Of a DNA stretch of 64,000 nt, positions 17,486-26,764 are shown one piece after another; positions within the stretch are counted from its first letter, which is position 1; each line of letters opens with the position of its first letter. A program made the position numbers and the translations under genes. The notes beneath the pieces are model-generated. The model ran no database searches. It was given only the letters and a program-made list of their open reading frames with translations, and was not told the origin of the DNA. This DNA comes from Ornithomonoglobus_A sp045612845 (GTDB lineage: Bacteria > Bacillota > Clostridia > UBA1381): NCBI GenBank assembly GCA_045612845.1, contig JAZKZV010000003.1, positions 180,250 through 244,249 of the forward strand, in the 5' to 3' direction.

Positions 17486-18340
17486 CTAATTTATTATATC
17501 ATACAATTTGTCTGCCACACATTTAAATTCCCCAATAGACAAGGTTTCGCCACGCCTTTTGGGGTCGATATCCAAAGAGGTGAGTATATTTGCTATTTCG
17601 TCTTTTGATATTCCAAATGATGCATTAAGGCAGTTTGCAAGCGTTTTTCTTCGTTGTGAGAATGCCGCTTTTATGGTTTTAAAGAATACTTTTTCGTCCT
17701 TTGGTTTAACACGAGGCTCATCTAACATATGCAATGTTAAAACCGCGCTATCCACCTTTGGTGGCGGAACAAACAGACCCGCTTTTACTATTGTGGTTAT
17801 CTCAGGTTCGCAAAAATATTGACAAAGCAGTGTAATTGCTCCATAATCCTTAGTTGACGGTTTCGCACAAAGACGCTCCGCCACCTCTTTTTGCACCATT
17901 ACCACCATATTATTTATGGGGAGTCTTTCCTCTAACACCTTTGTAATAATTGGTGTTGTTATATAATATGGCAGATTTGCCGCAATGCTTATTTTTGCAT
18001 CTCCAAATTCGTCATATATAAGCTTTTTCAGGTCTGTTTTTAACACGTCTGCATGTACAATTTTTACATTATCGCACTCAGATAGTGTATAGTCTAAAAC
18101 GTCAATAAGCGAATCATCAATTTCTATACTGACAACCTTTTTAGAGTGTTTTGAAAGTTCCTGTGTTAAAACACCAAAGCCCGGGCCAATTTCCACTACA
18201 CCGTCCGTGGGATTTGCCGCCTCACAGATATCCTCTAAAACATCCTTTGACGTAAGAAAGTTCTGACCTAAGCCTTTTTTGAAATTAAATCCGAATTTAT
18301 TTTGAATTTCTCTTATTACTTTTGGTGATGTAAGCTCCAT
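17486..18340 (-). CDS. rsmA: 16S rRNA dimethyladenosine transferase RsmA (KsgA)
   Basis: This 284-residue methyltransferase dimethylates two adjacent adenines near the 3' end of 16S rRNA late in 30S assembly. The SAM site is VVEIGPGFGVLT (about 45-56); the catalytic motif is NLPYYITTPI (about 118); the opening KKGLGQNFLTSKD is typical. I start at ATG 18340 because GGAG lies 7 bases upstream; the ATG at 18358 overlaps that site. The C-terminal helical domain is complete (RRKTLANCLN through the end). Confidence 0.96.
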   Translation of the reverse strand: MELTSPKVIREIQNKFGFNFKKGLGQNFLTSKDVLEDICEAANPTDGVVEIGPGFGVLTQELSKHSKKVVSIEIDDSLIDVLDYTLSECDNVKIVHADVLKTDLKKLIYDEFGDAKISIAANLPYYITTPIITKVLEERLPINNMVVMVQKEVAERLCAKPSTKDYGAITLLCQYFCEPEITTIVKAGLFVPPPKVDSAVLTLHMLDEPRVKPKDEKVFFKTIKAAFSQRRKTLANCLNASFGISKDEIANILTSLDIDPKRRGETLSIGEFKCVADKLYDIIN

Positions 18341-18371
18341 ATTTCTTCTCCATATCATTCAATCAAAAACA

Positions 18372-18396
18372 GGAGAGAAGCCCGAGGCTCCCCTCC
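18372..18396 (-). terminator. Terminator after hppA
   Basis: In minus-strand RNA an 11-bp stem forms completely (two G-U pairs, 3-base loop) and is followed by UGUUUUUG. The wobble pairs only work on the minus strand, which fixes the direction. Confidence 0.8.
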
Positions 18397-18408
18397 CTAA
18401 TCTTTTAT

Positions 18409-20496
18409 TTAAAATAGTCCCATTCCGCCAAATTGTACCACCAAAGCGGCAAACACAATAGATACCATAGATAATAATTTTATTAGAATATTAACCGACG
18501 GACCTGATGTGTCTTTAAACGGGTCGCCGACTGTATCTCCGACTACTGCAGCCTTATGATTTTTACTGCCTTTTCCGCCGAAGTTTCCTGCTTCTATATA
18601 CTTTTTGGCATTATCCCATGAACCACCTGAATTTGCCATCATGATTGCAAGAACAAATCCGCTTATAAGCGCTCCTGCCAACATTCCGACAACACCGCTT
18701 GCGCCTAATACCAAGCCGACAACTATAGGCGATACAATTGCCAATGCTGCAGGAAGAATCATTTCCTTTAATGATGATTTTGTACATATATCAACACAAG
18801 TTTCGTAATCTGCCTCTGCAGTGCCTTCCATAAGACCCTTTATCTCTTTAAACTGTCGTCTTACCTCTACAACAATTTTTTGTGCGGCTCTGCCTACTGC
18901 CTCCATTGTAAGCGCACTGAACAGGAATGGCAACATTGCACCTATAAACAAGCCAATTAAAACTGCGGGATTTGTTATCTCTAAATTCAATTTGCCGCCC
19001 ATTGCACTAACCTCATCGGTATATGAAACAATGAGCGCTAACGCTGTAAGTGCTGCTGAGCCTATAGCAAAGCCTTTACCTGTTGCAGCGGTTGTGTTAC
19101 CTAATGCATCAAGTGCGTCTGTTCGCTCTCTTACTGAGCTATCAAGTCCCGACATTTCTGCAATTCCGCCCGCATTATCTGCAACGGGTCCATACGCATC
19201 TGTTGCAAGGGTAATTCCCAAAGTAGAAAGCATACCTACAGCAGAAAGTCCCACACCATAAAGTCCGTTTGCAAAGCTATCAGCTCCGCCTGCAGTGAAG
19301 TATGATATAATTACTGATACACTGATTATTATAACCGGCAGCGCAGTCGAAAGCATACCCAATGCAATACCGTCGATAATTATTGTTGCACTTCCTGTTT
19401 CGGAAGATTTTGCAAGCTTTCTTGTAGGCTTGTATGAGTCAGATGTGTAATACTCAGTAAAGAAACCAATTAACACACCTGCAACAAGTCCCGAGATAAC
19501 CGCCCAGAACACATTTGTGTTATCGGGCAAGAATAGATATATCAAAATGCCTGATGCAATCGCGCTTATAATTGCACTCGCATATGTTCCGCGTCTTAAT
19601 GAGCCTAAGAGTGATTTTTGGTTTGCACCCTCCTTTGTGGATACAAAGAATGTACCTATAATAGATGCAATTATACCTATTGCCGCAATAAGCATAGGAA
19701 CAATAACTCCCTTAAAGCCCAACTTTGCGGCAACAGCAAGCGCAGCACATGATATTATTGAACCTACATAAGATTCGTAAAGGTCTGCACCCATACCGGC
19801 AACGTCGCCGACATTATCGCCGACATTATCTGCAATACATGCAGGGTTTCTTGGGTCGTCCTCAGGGATTCCCGCTTCAACTTTACCTACGAGGTCTGCA
19901 CCAACGTCTGCAGCTTTTGTAAATATACCGCCGCCGACTCTTGCAAAGAGTGCCATTGATGATGCACCCATTCCAAATGTAAGCATTGCCGATGTTATAT
20001 CTGCTATACCCTCATTAAATACAAATTTCAAAAGGATAAACCAAATGCTTATATCCAATAATCCAAGACCTACAACAGTAAGACCCATAACCGCACCTGA
20101 CGAAAATGCAATTTTAAGACCTTTATTAAGACCCTCCCTTGCTCCATTGGCTGTTCTGGTATTAGCATAGGTCGCAATTTTCATACCCACATAACCGCTC
20201 AATCCGCTGAAAATGCCTCCCGAAAGGAATGCAAACGGAACATACGGTGTTAAATATCCTAAAAAACTGAGTATCAGAAGCAATACAAACATAATAGCAA
20301 AAAATATACCTACTGTTTTGTATTGACGCCTTAAATATGCCATAGCGCCTTTTCGGATTTTATTGCCTATTTCCTTCATCGCGTCTGTACCCTCGTCCCT
20401 CTTTTTAACAGCATAAAACTGATAAATTGCAAACACAAGCGCAACAACCGCACAAACAAGTACTACAAAAGGCGAATACGTTTCAAAGGATTTCAT
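18409..20496 (-). CDS. hppA: Membrane-bound ion-pumping pyrophosphatase, K+-dependent type
   Basis: A 695-residue integral membrane protein with about 16 transmembrane segments that couples pyrophosphate hydrolysis to H+ or Na+ export. The pyrophosphate site shows DVGADLVGKVE and NVGDNVGDVAGMGADL (about 200-235) and a second Asp-rich cluster DTVGDPFKDTSGPS near the C-terminus. GNTTAATGKG carries Ala at the position that separates K+-dependent enzymes (Ala) from K+-independent ones (Lys). Whether it pumps H+ or Na+ cannot be read safely. I start at ATG 20496 (GGAGG 9 bases upstream); a longer frame to 20580 would run over the promoter. Confidence 0.95.
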   Translation of the reverse strand: MKSFETYSPFVVLVCAVVALVFAIYQFYAVKKRDEGTDAMKEIGNKIRKGAMAYLRRQYKTVGIFFAIMFVLLLILSFLGYLTPYVPFAFLSGGIFSGLSGYVGMKIATYANTRTANGAREGLNKGLKIAFSSGAVMGLTVVGLGLLDISIWFILLKFVFNEGIADITSAMLTFGMGASSMALFARVGGGIFTKAADVGADLVGKVEAGIPEDDPRNPACIADNVGDNVGDVAGMGADLYESYVGSIISCAALAVAAKLGFKGVIVPMLIAAIGIIASIIGTFFVSTKEGANQKSLLGSLRRGTYASAIISAIASGILIYLFLPDNTNVFWAVISGLVAGVLIGFFTEYYTSDSYKPTRKLAKSSETGSATIIIDGIALGMLSTALPVIIISVSVIISYFTAGGADSFANGLYGVGLSAVGMLSTLGITLATDAYGPVADNAGGIAEMSGLDSSVRERTDALDALGNTTAATGKGFAIGSAALTALALIVSYTDEVSAMGGKLNLEITNPAVLIGLFIGAMLPFLFSALTMEAVGRAAQKIVVEVRRQFKEIKGLMEGTAEADYETCVDICTKSSLKEMILPAALAIVSPIVVGLVLGASGVVGMLAGALISGFVLAIMMANSGGSWDNAKKYIEAGNFGGKGSKNHKAAVVGDTVGDPFKDTSGPSVNILIKLLSMVSIVFAALVVQFGGMGLF

Positions 20497-20551
20497 TTGT
20501 TTTTTCCTCCATTTCATACAAAAACACAAATCCAATTTTAGGGTAAGGTAT

Positions 20552-20580
20552 ATTTTACCATTTTTTTTAGAAAAAGTCAA
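20552..20580 (-). promoter_or_regulatory. Sigma-A promoter of hppA
   Basis: TTGACT (20575-20580) and TAAAAT (20552-20557), 17-base spacer, on the minus strand. Its position rules out the longer N-terminus of hppA. Confidence 0.78.
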
Positions 20581-20661
20581 GTATTTATGATGTTTTTTCT
20601 GTTTTACCTATAGATTGACTTATATTATATACCTTTTTTGCTTTTTTAATGTAATATTATA

Positions 20662-21498
20662 TTATTTATCAGTCTGCAATTTTTTTATAAGTGCGATTTC
20701 CTCTTTATAACCCTCATTATCATTTGGTGTTTCTAATAAAAACGGGAGATGACAAAGTGATTTATGATTTATAATTCTTTTAAACGCCTCTGTTCCAATA
20801 CTGCCATCGCCAAGCTTTTCGTGCCTGTCCTTATGCGAGGAGAACGGATTTTTACTGTCATTTATGTGTATGGCTTTTAATTTGTCGAGTCCTATTACCT
20901 TATCAAAATGCTCTAAAACACCGTCTAAATCTCCTACAATATCATAGCCTGCATCATATACATGGCATGTATCAAGACACACTCCAAGCTTTTCTTTTAA
21001 CTCAACCCTATCTATTATCTCTTTTAACTCCTCAAATGTCGAGCCGATTTCGCTGCCCTTGCCGGACATGGTTTCCAATAGAACGGTTGTAGTCATTTGC
21101 GGTGTTAAAACTTTATTTAAAAGCGCGGCTATCATTTCTATTCCTGCCTCTGTACCTTGTCCTACGTGTGAGCCGGGGTGGAAGTTGTAGAGCTGATTTG
21201 GTGTATATTCCATTCTTTCCAAATCGTCTTTCATAGCCATATATGCAAACTCTCTCGTCTGCTCCTTATCTGAGCAGGGATTGAGTGTATATGGCGCATG
21301 TGCAAGAATTTTTTCTATACCATTCTCTTTTGCATATTCTAAATATGCCTTTACATCATTTTCGTCTATCGCTTTTGCACTGCCGCCACGTGGATTTCTT
21401 GTAAAAAACTGAAAAGAGTTTGCACCAAGGGTAATTGCTTCTTTACCCATGTTAAGATATCCCTTTGAGGCACTAAGATGGCAACCTACCGTAATCAT
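20662..21498 (-). CDS. nfo: Endonuclease IV (AP endonuclease)
   Basis: A 278-residue TIM-barrel, three-zinc endonuclease that cuts 5' of abasic sites in base excision repair. Zinc ligands appear in FHPGSH, LLETMSGKG, GVCLDTCHVYDAGYD, IHINDSKNPFSSHKDRHEKLGDGSIG and the final LETP. Length matches bacterial Nfo. It follows thyA by 12 bases on the same strand and is the last gene of a run aroQ-pepP-SGNH-thyA-nfo. Confidence 0.95.
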   Translation of the reverse strand: MITVGCHLSASKGYLNMGKEAITLGANSFQFFTRNPRGGSAKAIDENDVKAYLEYAKENGIEKILAHAPYTLNPCSDKEQTREFAYMAMKDDLERMEYTPNQLYNFHPGSHVGQGTEAGIEMIAALLNKVLTPQMTTTVLLETMSGKGSEIGSTFEELKEIIDRVELKEKLGVCLDTCHVYDAGYDIVGDLDGVLEHFDKVIGLDKLKAIHINDSKNPFSSHKDRHEKLGDGSIGTEAFKRIINHKSLCHLPFLLETPNDNEGYKEEIALIKKLQTDK

Positions 21499-21510
21499 TT
21501 TTATCTCCTT

Positions 21511-22338
21511 TTACTCCGCAATAGGAATTTTAACATCTAAATTGTGGTATTTATAGTTCTCCAACTCAAAATCCTTGGTTGTAAATTTATAGAAATCATC
21601 AACCTGATTGATTTTTAGAGTTGGTGCGTCATAGCCTTTGTTACTTATAATCTCTTCTATTATTGGCAGATGTCTGTCATAAATATGTGCATCTGCAATA
21701 ACATGCACAAATTCACCTACTTCGAGACCGCTTACCATTGCAAACATATGTGTAAGTGCCGCATACTGACAAACATTCCAGTTATTTGCCGCAAGCATGT
21801 CCTGTGAACGTTGATTTAAAATAGCATTTAATTTATTACCTGTTACATTGAACGTCATACTGTATGCGCATGGGTATAAATTCATATCCTTTAAATCACT
21901 ATGCACATATATGTTCGAAATTATTCTTCTTGACGCCTTGTTATATTTTAAGTCGTGCAGAATTCTGTCAACCTGGTCAAATTCTCCATCACTGTAAACG
22001 TGCTTTACACCCATCTGATATCCGTAGGCTTTACCTATAGACCCATTCTCATCTGCCCACTGGTCCCAGATATGGCTGTTTAAATCGTTTACATTGTTGG
22101 ATTTTTTCTGCCAAATCCATAAAAGCTCGTCTATTGCACTTTTAAGATATGTACGTCTTAGTGTTAAAATAGGGAACTCCTCAGACAAATCATATCTGTT
22201 TACAATACCAAATCTTTTTACTGTGTGCGCACTTGTACCGTCCTCCCATTTTGGACGTACGTCAAGTCCCTCATCACTAAAGCCTTTGTCTATTATTTCT
22301 CTGCAATTCTTCTTAAAAATTTCGTCTGCGTAACTCAT
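21511..22338 (-). CDS. thyA: Thymidylate synthase (ThyA family)
   Basis: A 275-residue enzyme methylating dUMP to dTMP with methylene-tetrahydrofolate. The catalytic Cys lies in LYPCAYSMTF, followed by ILNQRSQDMLAANNWNVCQYAALTHM and HVIADAHIYDRHLPII, which cover the phosphate-binding Arg/Ser and the dUMP His/Tyr. The active-site context (PCAYSM rather than PPCHC) is that of a divergent ThyA branch found in Clostridia. No folA (dihydrofolate reductase) gene is beside it. Confidence 0.92.
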   Translation of the reverse strand: MSYADEIFKKNCREIIDKGFSDEGLDVRPKWEDGTSAHTVKRFGIVNRYDLSEEFPILTLRRTYLKSAIDELLWIWQKKSNNVNDLNSHIWDQWADENGSIGKAYGYQMGVKHVYSDGEFDQVDRILHDLKYNKASRRIISNIYVHSDLKDMNLYPCAYSMTFNVTGNKLNAILNQRSQDMLAANNWNVCQYAALTHMFAMVSGLEVGEFVHVIADAHIYDRHLPIIEEIISNKGYDAPTLKINQVDDFYKFTTKDFELENYKYHNLDVKIPIAE

Positions 22339-22353
22339 AATATTTTTTCCTTT

Positions 22354-22962
22354 CTATTTATCTGTAAACACATCATTTATTGCCTTAACAAACTTTGGTC
22401 CCCACCACTCTATATAACCGATTTTTCTGGGGTGGACAGGGTCTCTCATATATTTTTTGTAAAGTTCTGCATCTATTGCTCTCATTTCGGGGTCGTCCCA
22501 GAGATTTATTATTTCAAAATTCCATTTTTTGCTTACCTCGATGAGCGAATTAACCATTTTCTGATATAGCTCACTTTCCATAAACACACCGGTGTAAAAC
22601 ATTATTGGGCAATTCCATTTCTCTTTTGCAGTTGCAACAATATACTCGATTGCACCAGTTATGGTTTGTGTATCAAAATCATTTTTATCCATAGAAGCGC
22701 TTATTGTACCGAGCGGTAAATTTCTGGCGGCATCGTTTGTGGATAATTGACATATAAAACAATCACAAATATCCTGAGTGGCTGCTTCTTTATTAAAACG
22801 ACTCACATAAGATTTTTCATCAATATCTGCGAGTGTAGTTCCCGATACTGCCCATTTTACCACATCATAATCTTCGGTTTCTCTTACAAATTCACACATG
22901 GACCAGTTATCCTCTCCATATGTAACTGAGGATCCTAAAAATACAACTGTTTTGTTTTTCAT
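22354..22962 (-). CDS. SGNH/GDSL-family hydrolase
   Basis: A 202-residue esterase-type hydrolase. The nucleophile Ser is in FLGSSVTYG (about 9-17, the GDS block variant), the oxyanion Asn in LSTNDAARN, and the catalytic Asp-x-x-His in DPVHPRKIGY near the end. No signal peptide, so cytosolic. The substrate is unknown; many relatives deacetylate sugars. It lies 15 bases upstream of thyA and 35 bases downstream of the M24 peptidase gene. Confidence 0.82.
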   Translation of the reverse strand: MKNKTVVFLGSSVTYGEDNWSMCEFVRETEDYDVVKWAVSGTTLADIDEKSYVSRFNKEAATQDICDCFICQLSTNDAARNLPLGTISASMDKNDFDTQTITGAIEYIVATAKEKWNCPIMFYTGVFMESELYQKMVNSLIEVSKKWNFEIINLWDDPEMRAIDAELYKKYMRDPVHPRKIGYIEWWGPKFVKAINDVFTDK

Positions 22963-22997
22963 AATAATCCCGTTCCTTCCAAGGTTTATAATATTTG

Positions 22998-24053
22998 TTA
23001 AATAATCTCAATTAGTGTTTTTTCCGACTTTGTAAGATTTATAGCCTGCCCTTGCTGTATCGCAACCAAATCCTCTATTCTTACACCGCCCTTGCCCTCT
23101 ATATAGATACCCGGCTCAACGGTTAAAATATGACCGTTTTGTATTATATCATCACACTTTGGTGAGAGGGATGGCATTTCGTGAATTTCTATTCCCACAC
23201 TGTGCCCAAGTCCATGACCGAAGTTTTTGTCATAGCCGGCATGTGCTATTATATCTCTTGCAATTTGGTCTATATCAGAACATTTTTTGCCTGCCTCAAT
23301 TACATTCAGTGCTTCTTGCTGGGCACTTAACACTACGTTATAAATTTCCTTTTGCCACTCACTTGCCTTACCCATAACGACAGTTCTTGTCATATCTGAG
23401 CAATAGCCCTCAAATACACAACCAAAATCAAAGGTTACAAAATCGCCTTTTTCAATACACTTTTTACTTGCCACACCATGAGGCATTGCACTTCTTGCAC
23501 CCGAGGCAACTATAGTTTCAAAAGAAAGGGTACTTGCACCTGCCCTCTTCATAAAAAATTCGAGTTCGAGCGCTAACTCAATCTCACTTACACCCTCGTG
23601 TATTTTAGGGAGTATATACGAAAAAGCCTCATCACCAATCCTCTCGGCCTCAGCTATTTTTTTAATTTCGCTATCACTTTTTATCTTTCGCGGTGCATTT
23701 ATTATGTGTTGCATATCCTTAACACTTTGATTGTCGCAAAGTGATTTTTCTAATTTCTTAAGCTCGTTTACTGTCAAGCTTTCGCCCTCATAACCAATTA
23801 AAACATCACCAAGCTTTTTGAAAATTCCATCATAGTCCTTACTTATATCCGCAATTTCAAAATCACTCGCTTGCTCCTTTGCCTGTATTGTGTACCTTGA
23901 ATCGGTAAGTATAAATTGGTTTTGATGTGTTATTATAAGCCTTGCATCGCTACTTGTAAATCCACTGTAATAGAATATATTGGGATATGAGGATATATAT
24001 ATTACCTCATTATCCCTTAGTGAATTTTTCAGATTTTCTAATCGTTTTTTCAT
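22998..24053 (-). CDS. Xaa-Pro aminopeptidase, M24 family
   Basis: A 351-residue cytosolic metallopeptidase that removes N-terminal residues before proline. It has an N-terminal creatinase-like domain (about 1-120) and a C-terminal pita-bread domain with the five metal ligands: Asp in FDFGC, Asp in CSDMTR, His in GHGLGHSVG, Glu in EIHEMPSL/VEPGIY and Glu in GVRIEDLV. Relatives are PepP/YqhT in Bacillus, where the gene also follows aroQ (yqhS) and precedes efp. Here efp is missing and an SGNH hydrolase gene follows. Confidence 0.92.
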   Translation of the reverse strand: MKKRLENLKNSLRDNEVIYISSYPNIFYYSGFTSSDARLIITHQNQFILTDSRYTIQAKEQASDFEIADISKDYDGIFKKLGDVLIGYEGESLTVNELKKLEKSLCDNQSVKDMQHIINAPRKIKSDSEIKKIAEAERIGDEAFSYILPKIHEGVSEIELALELEFFMKRAGASTLSFETIVASGARSAMPHGVASKKCIEKGDFVTFDFGCVFEGYCSDMTRTVVMGKASEWQKEIYNVVLSAQQEALNVIEAGKKCSDIDQIARDIIAHAGYDKNFGHGLGHSVGIEIHEMPSLSPKCDDIIQNGHILTVEPGIYIEGKGGVRIEDLVAIQQGQAINLTKSEKTLIEII

Positions 24054-24057
24054 TCAA

Positions 24058-24489
24058 TCAGTCCTTTTTTGCAAGGAATTCAAGAGCATAGTTATAGCCC
24101 TCAAAGCCAAGGCCGCATATTTGTCCTATACATTCGGGAACAATTACGGAATTATCCCTGAATGCCTCACGTTTATGAACGTTTGAGATATGTACTTCTA
24201 TTGTATCTATTTTAACTGAGCCTATTGCATCACGGATTGCATACGAATAATGAGTAAACGCTGCCGGGTTTATTATAATACCGTCATACACTCCGTATGC
24301 CTTCTGTATTTGTGTGCATATTTCGCCCTCGATATTGCTTTGGTAAAAATCTACACCAACACCTAACTCCTGTGCTTTTTTTGCTATCATAGCCTCCAAG
24401 TCTGCTAATGTGTTGCTTCCGTAAACCTCAGGCTCACGAACGCCCAGCATATTCATATTTACACCGTTTATTACTAATATTTTTTTCAT
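24058..24489 (-). CDS. aroQ: 3-dehydroquinate dehydratase, type II
   Basis: A 143-residue type II dehydroquinase (dodecamer) of the shikimate pathway. The Tyr/Arg loop is seen in NMLGVREPEVYGSNTL (general base Tyr and Arg), followed by QSNIEGE, INPAAFTHYSYAIRDA and VEVHISN-like TIEVHISNVHKREAFR with the catalytic His. It is the lone shikimate gene here, 4 bases ahead of the Xaa-Pro peptidase gene, as in Bacillus yqhS-yqhT. Confidence 0.95.
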   Translation of the reverse strand: MKKILVINGVNMNMLGVREPEVYGSNTLADLEAMIAKKAQELGVGVDFYQSNIEGEICTQIQKAYGVYDGIIINPAAFTHYSYAIRDAIGSVKIDTIEVHISNVHKREAFRDNSVIVPECIGQICGLGFEGYNYALEFLAKKD

Positions 24490-24566
24490 TTTTTGTTCCT
24501 TTCCTTTCTGGTTTCAATGTTTTCCCAATTTGTACTCTGCTGATTAGTTTTACATTTAAGGCAATT

Positions 24567-25610
24567 TTACTCAGAAATTTTTTCTATTTCTTTCATAAAT
24601 TCTTCTAACAGTATATCTTCTTTTACTTTTTTTATTATTTCGCCTTTTTTAAATATAAGACCCTCACCTTTGCCGCCGGCAATGCCTATATCTGCCTCAC
24701 GTGCCTCACCTGGACCGTTTACCGCACAACCCATAACTGCCACTTTTATTGGCTTTTGTATGTGTGCAATTCTTTTTTCGACCTCAGTTGCAAGTGATAT
24801 TAAATCTATCTGTGTTCTGCCACAGGTAGGACAAGACACAAGCGTTGCACCCACCTCTCTTAAACCAAGAACCTTTAGTATATCATATGCGGAATATATC
24901 TCCTCAACGGGGTCGGCTGTAAGCGAAACACGCATTGTATTGCCTATACCCTCCGAAAGAAGAGCACCTATACCTACTGCAGATTTTATTGTTCCGCCTC
25001 TTAGAGTTCCTGCCTCCGTTACTCCGATATGCAATGGAATATCGGATTTTTCGTTAAATATTCTGTAAGCTTGTATCATTGTAGGCACATCTGAGACCTT
25101 TATTGATACCACTATATCTCTAAAATTTAAATCATCAAGTATCTCTACGTGAGAGAAGGCACTCTCAACAAGCGCCTCGGCTTTTACACCACCATATTTC
25201 TGTAAAAGCGCTTTATCTAATGAGCCGCCATTTACACCTATTCGTATTGGCACTCCTCGCTCCTTTGCCATATCCACAACCTGCTTTACGCGTGATTTGT
25301 CGCCGATATTACTGGGATTTATACGCACCTTATCAACACCATTTTTCATACTCTCAAGTGCAAGTCTGTAATCGAAATGAATGTCTGCAACAAGCGGAAT
25401 GTGTATTTTTGGTTTTATTTCTTTTATTGCATCTGCCGCCGCCATATCAGGCACTGCCACGCGTATTATTTCACAGCCTGCTTGCTCTAAGGCTAAAATC
25501 TGGGAAACGGTTTTTTTAACATCACGCGTATCGGTATTGCACATAGATTGTATGGCAACACGCTCATTGCCGCCAATTTTTACACCGCCTATGTTTACAA
25601 CTCTTTTCAT
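24567..25610 (-). CDS. ispG: 4-hydroxy-3-methylbut-2-enyl diphosphate synthase IspG (GcpE)
   Basis: A 347-residue [4Fe-4S] enzyme of the MEP isoprenoid pathway. It has a TIM-barrel N-terminus and a C-terminal cluster domain with Cys residues in SCPTCGRTQ and VMGCAVNGPGEA plus a conserved Glu. Its ATG shares one base with the rseP stop codon (TAATG), so it is translationally coupled. It closes the cdsA-dxr-rseP-ispG block. Confidence 0.96.
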   Translation of the reverse strand: MKRVVNIGGVKIGGNERVAIQSMCNTDTRDVKKTVSQILALEQAGCEIIRVAVPDMAAADAIKEIKPKIHIPLVADIHFDYRLALESMKNGVDKVRINPSNIGDKSRVKQVVDMAKERGVPIRIGVNGGSLDKALLQKYGGVKAEALVESAFSHVEILDDLNFRDIVVSIKVSDVPTMIQAYRIFNEKSDIPLHIGVTEAGTLRGGTIKSAVGIGALLSEGIGNTMRVSLTADPVEEIYSAYDILKVLGLREVGATLVSCPTCGRTQIDLISLATEVEKRIAHIQKPIKVAVMGCAVNGPGEAREADIGIAGGKGEGLIFKKGEIIKKVKEDILLEEFMKEIEKISE

Positions 25611-26764
25611 TATGCTCCCCCTATAAGCTTTGCTATATCATTAAATGATATAAATACCACCAACACCAACAGCAATAACAATCCTATTGCATGGACAACA
25701 CCCTCTTTTTCGGGCGGGATTTGTTTTCCCCGTATCAGTTCTACCAGCATAAAGAACATTCTGCCTCCGTCTAATGCCGGGAATGGCAACAGGTTAAATA
25801 CACCAAGATTTATTGTTAATAGTGCAAGTAGGTTAAGAATATAAATCAAGCTATAGCTCCCCTGATTTACCGCAGTATTAACTTCCTTTACTATTCCCAC
25901 CGGGCCTGACATCTGCGACATATCCGCCTTGCCTCTTATCATATCCCACAGAGAATTATATACAAGTTTTACAACAAACTTTGTATTATCAAACGCATAT
26001 TCCCATATGTTCTTAAATGTTATATCCTCGTTCTGAACAGTTATTCCCAAAAGATAACGTGTCTGCGTTTGAGATTTACCTATAAGGTCATCTTGTTTTT
26101 TTAGGTTTTCGCCATAAGGGACAATCGTTGATGTTTCGTTTCCGTTTACCAGGACCTTGCACTCTACACCGTTATCGAGGTAATTATATGTTATAATCTG
26201 CTCGGTTGCAGGTACATTAACGGTCTTTTTTTCACCATCACGCTTTATTGTTATATTAAGCTCATCATCTTTTTTAAGACTTTGTGTATATAGAGAAATG
26301 TCATTGTAAAAGCTTATTTTTTTGCCATTTATTTTGATGATTTCATCACCCTTTTGTACACCTGCCTGACTAAGATAGCTATGCTCTACAGTACCCTCCA
26401 CCACATTTGTTGCAACGGGCGAGAGCGATGGAAGCATTACAAGAAATACCACAAAGCCAAGTATTATATTAAATATTCCGCCTGCTGCCACAACAAGTAT
26501 TCTCTGCCATACAGGGCGGTTTGAGAATGCCATTGGGTCGTCTGACTTTTCATCTTCACCCTCAAACTGACAAAATCCGCCTAATGGGATTGCTCTTATT
26601 GTGTACAATATTGAGTTCTTTTCTTTTTTAAATATTTTAGGACCAAAGCCTATTGCATATTCTAAAATTCTGAACTTAAAAATACGTGCCACTATATAGT
26701 GTCCGAATTCATGTAACGATACCATTAAAAGAAAAAGCAAAATAGTTACAATAGCTGTTATCAT
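25610..26764 (-). CDS. rseP: Site-2 intramembrane metalloprotease RseP (RasP)
   Basis: A 384-residue intramembrane zinc protease that cleaves anti-sigma factors and leftover signal peptides. HEFGH (about residues 18-22) in the first membrane segment supplies zinc ligands; LDGGR near the C-terminus supplies the third. One PDZ domain lies between (about 115-185, with LSQAGVQKGDEIIKINGKK). Four membrane segments are visible. It overlaps dxr by 4 bases (ATGA) and ispG by 1 base. Confidence 0.96.
   Translation of the reverse strand: MITAIVTILLFLLMVSLHEFGHYIVARIFKFRILEYAIGFGPKIFKKEKNSILYTIRAIPLGGFCQFEGEDEKSDDPMAFSNRPVWQRILVVAAGGIFNIILGFVVFLVMLPSLSPVATNVVEGTVEHSYLSQAGVQKGDEIIKINGKKISFYNDISLYTQSLKKDDELNITIKRDGEKKTVNVPATEQIITYNYLDNGVECKVLVNGNETSTIVPYGENLKKQDDLIGKSQTQTRYLLGITVQNEDITFKNIWEYAFDNTKFVVKLVYNSLWDMIRGKADMSQMSGPVGIVKEVNTAVNQGSYSLIYILNLLALLTINLGVFNLLPFPALDGGRMFFMLVELIRGKQIPPEKEGVVHAIGLLLLLVLVVFISFNDIAKLIGGA

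Noticed and set aside
20497..20580. Longer N-terminus for the pyrophosphatase
   Set aside because: The added codons overlap the sigma-A promoter; GGAGG and a canonical start lie at 20496.
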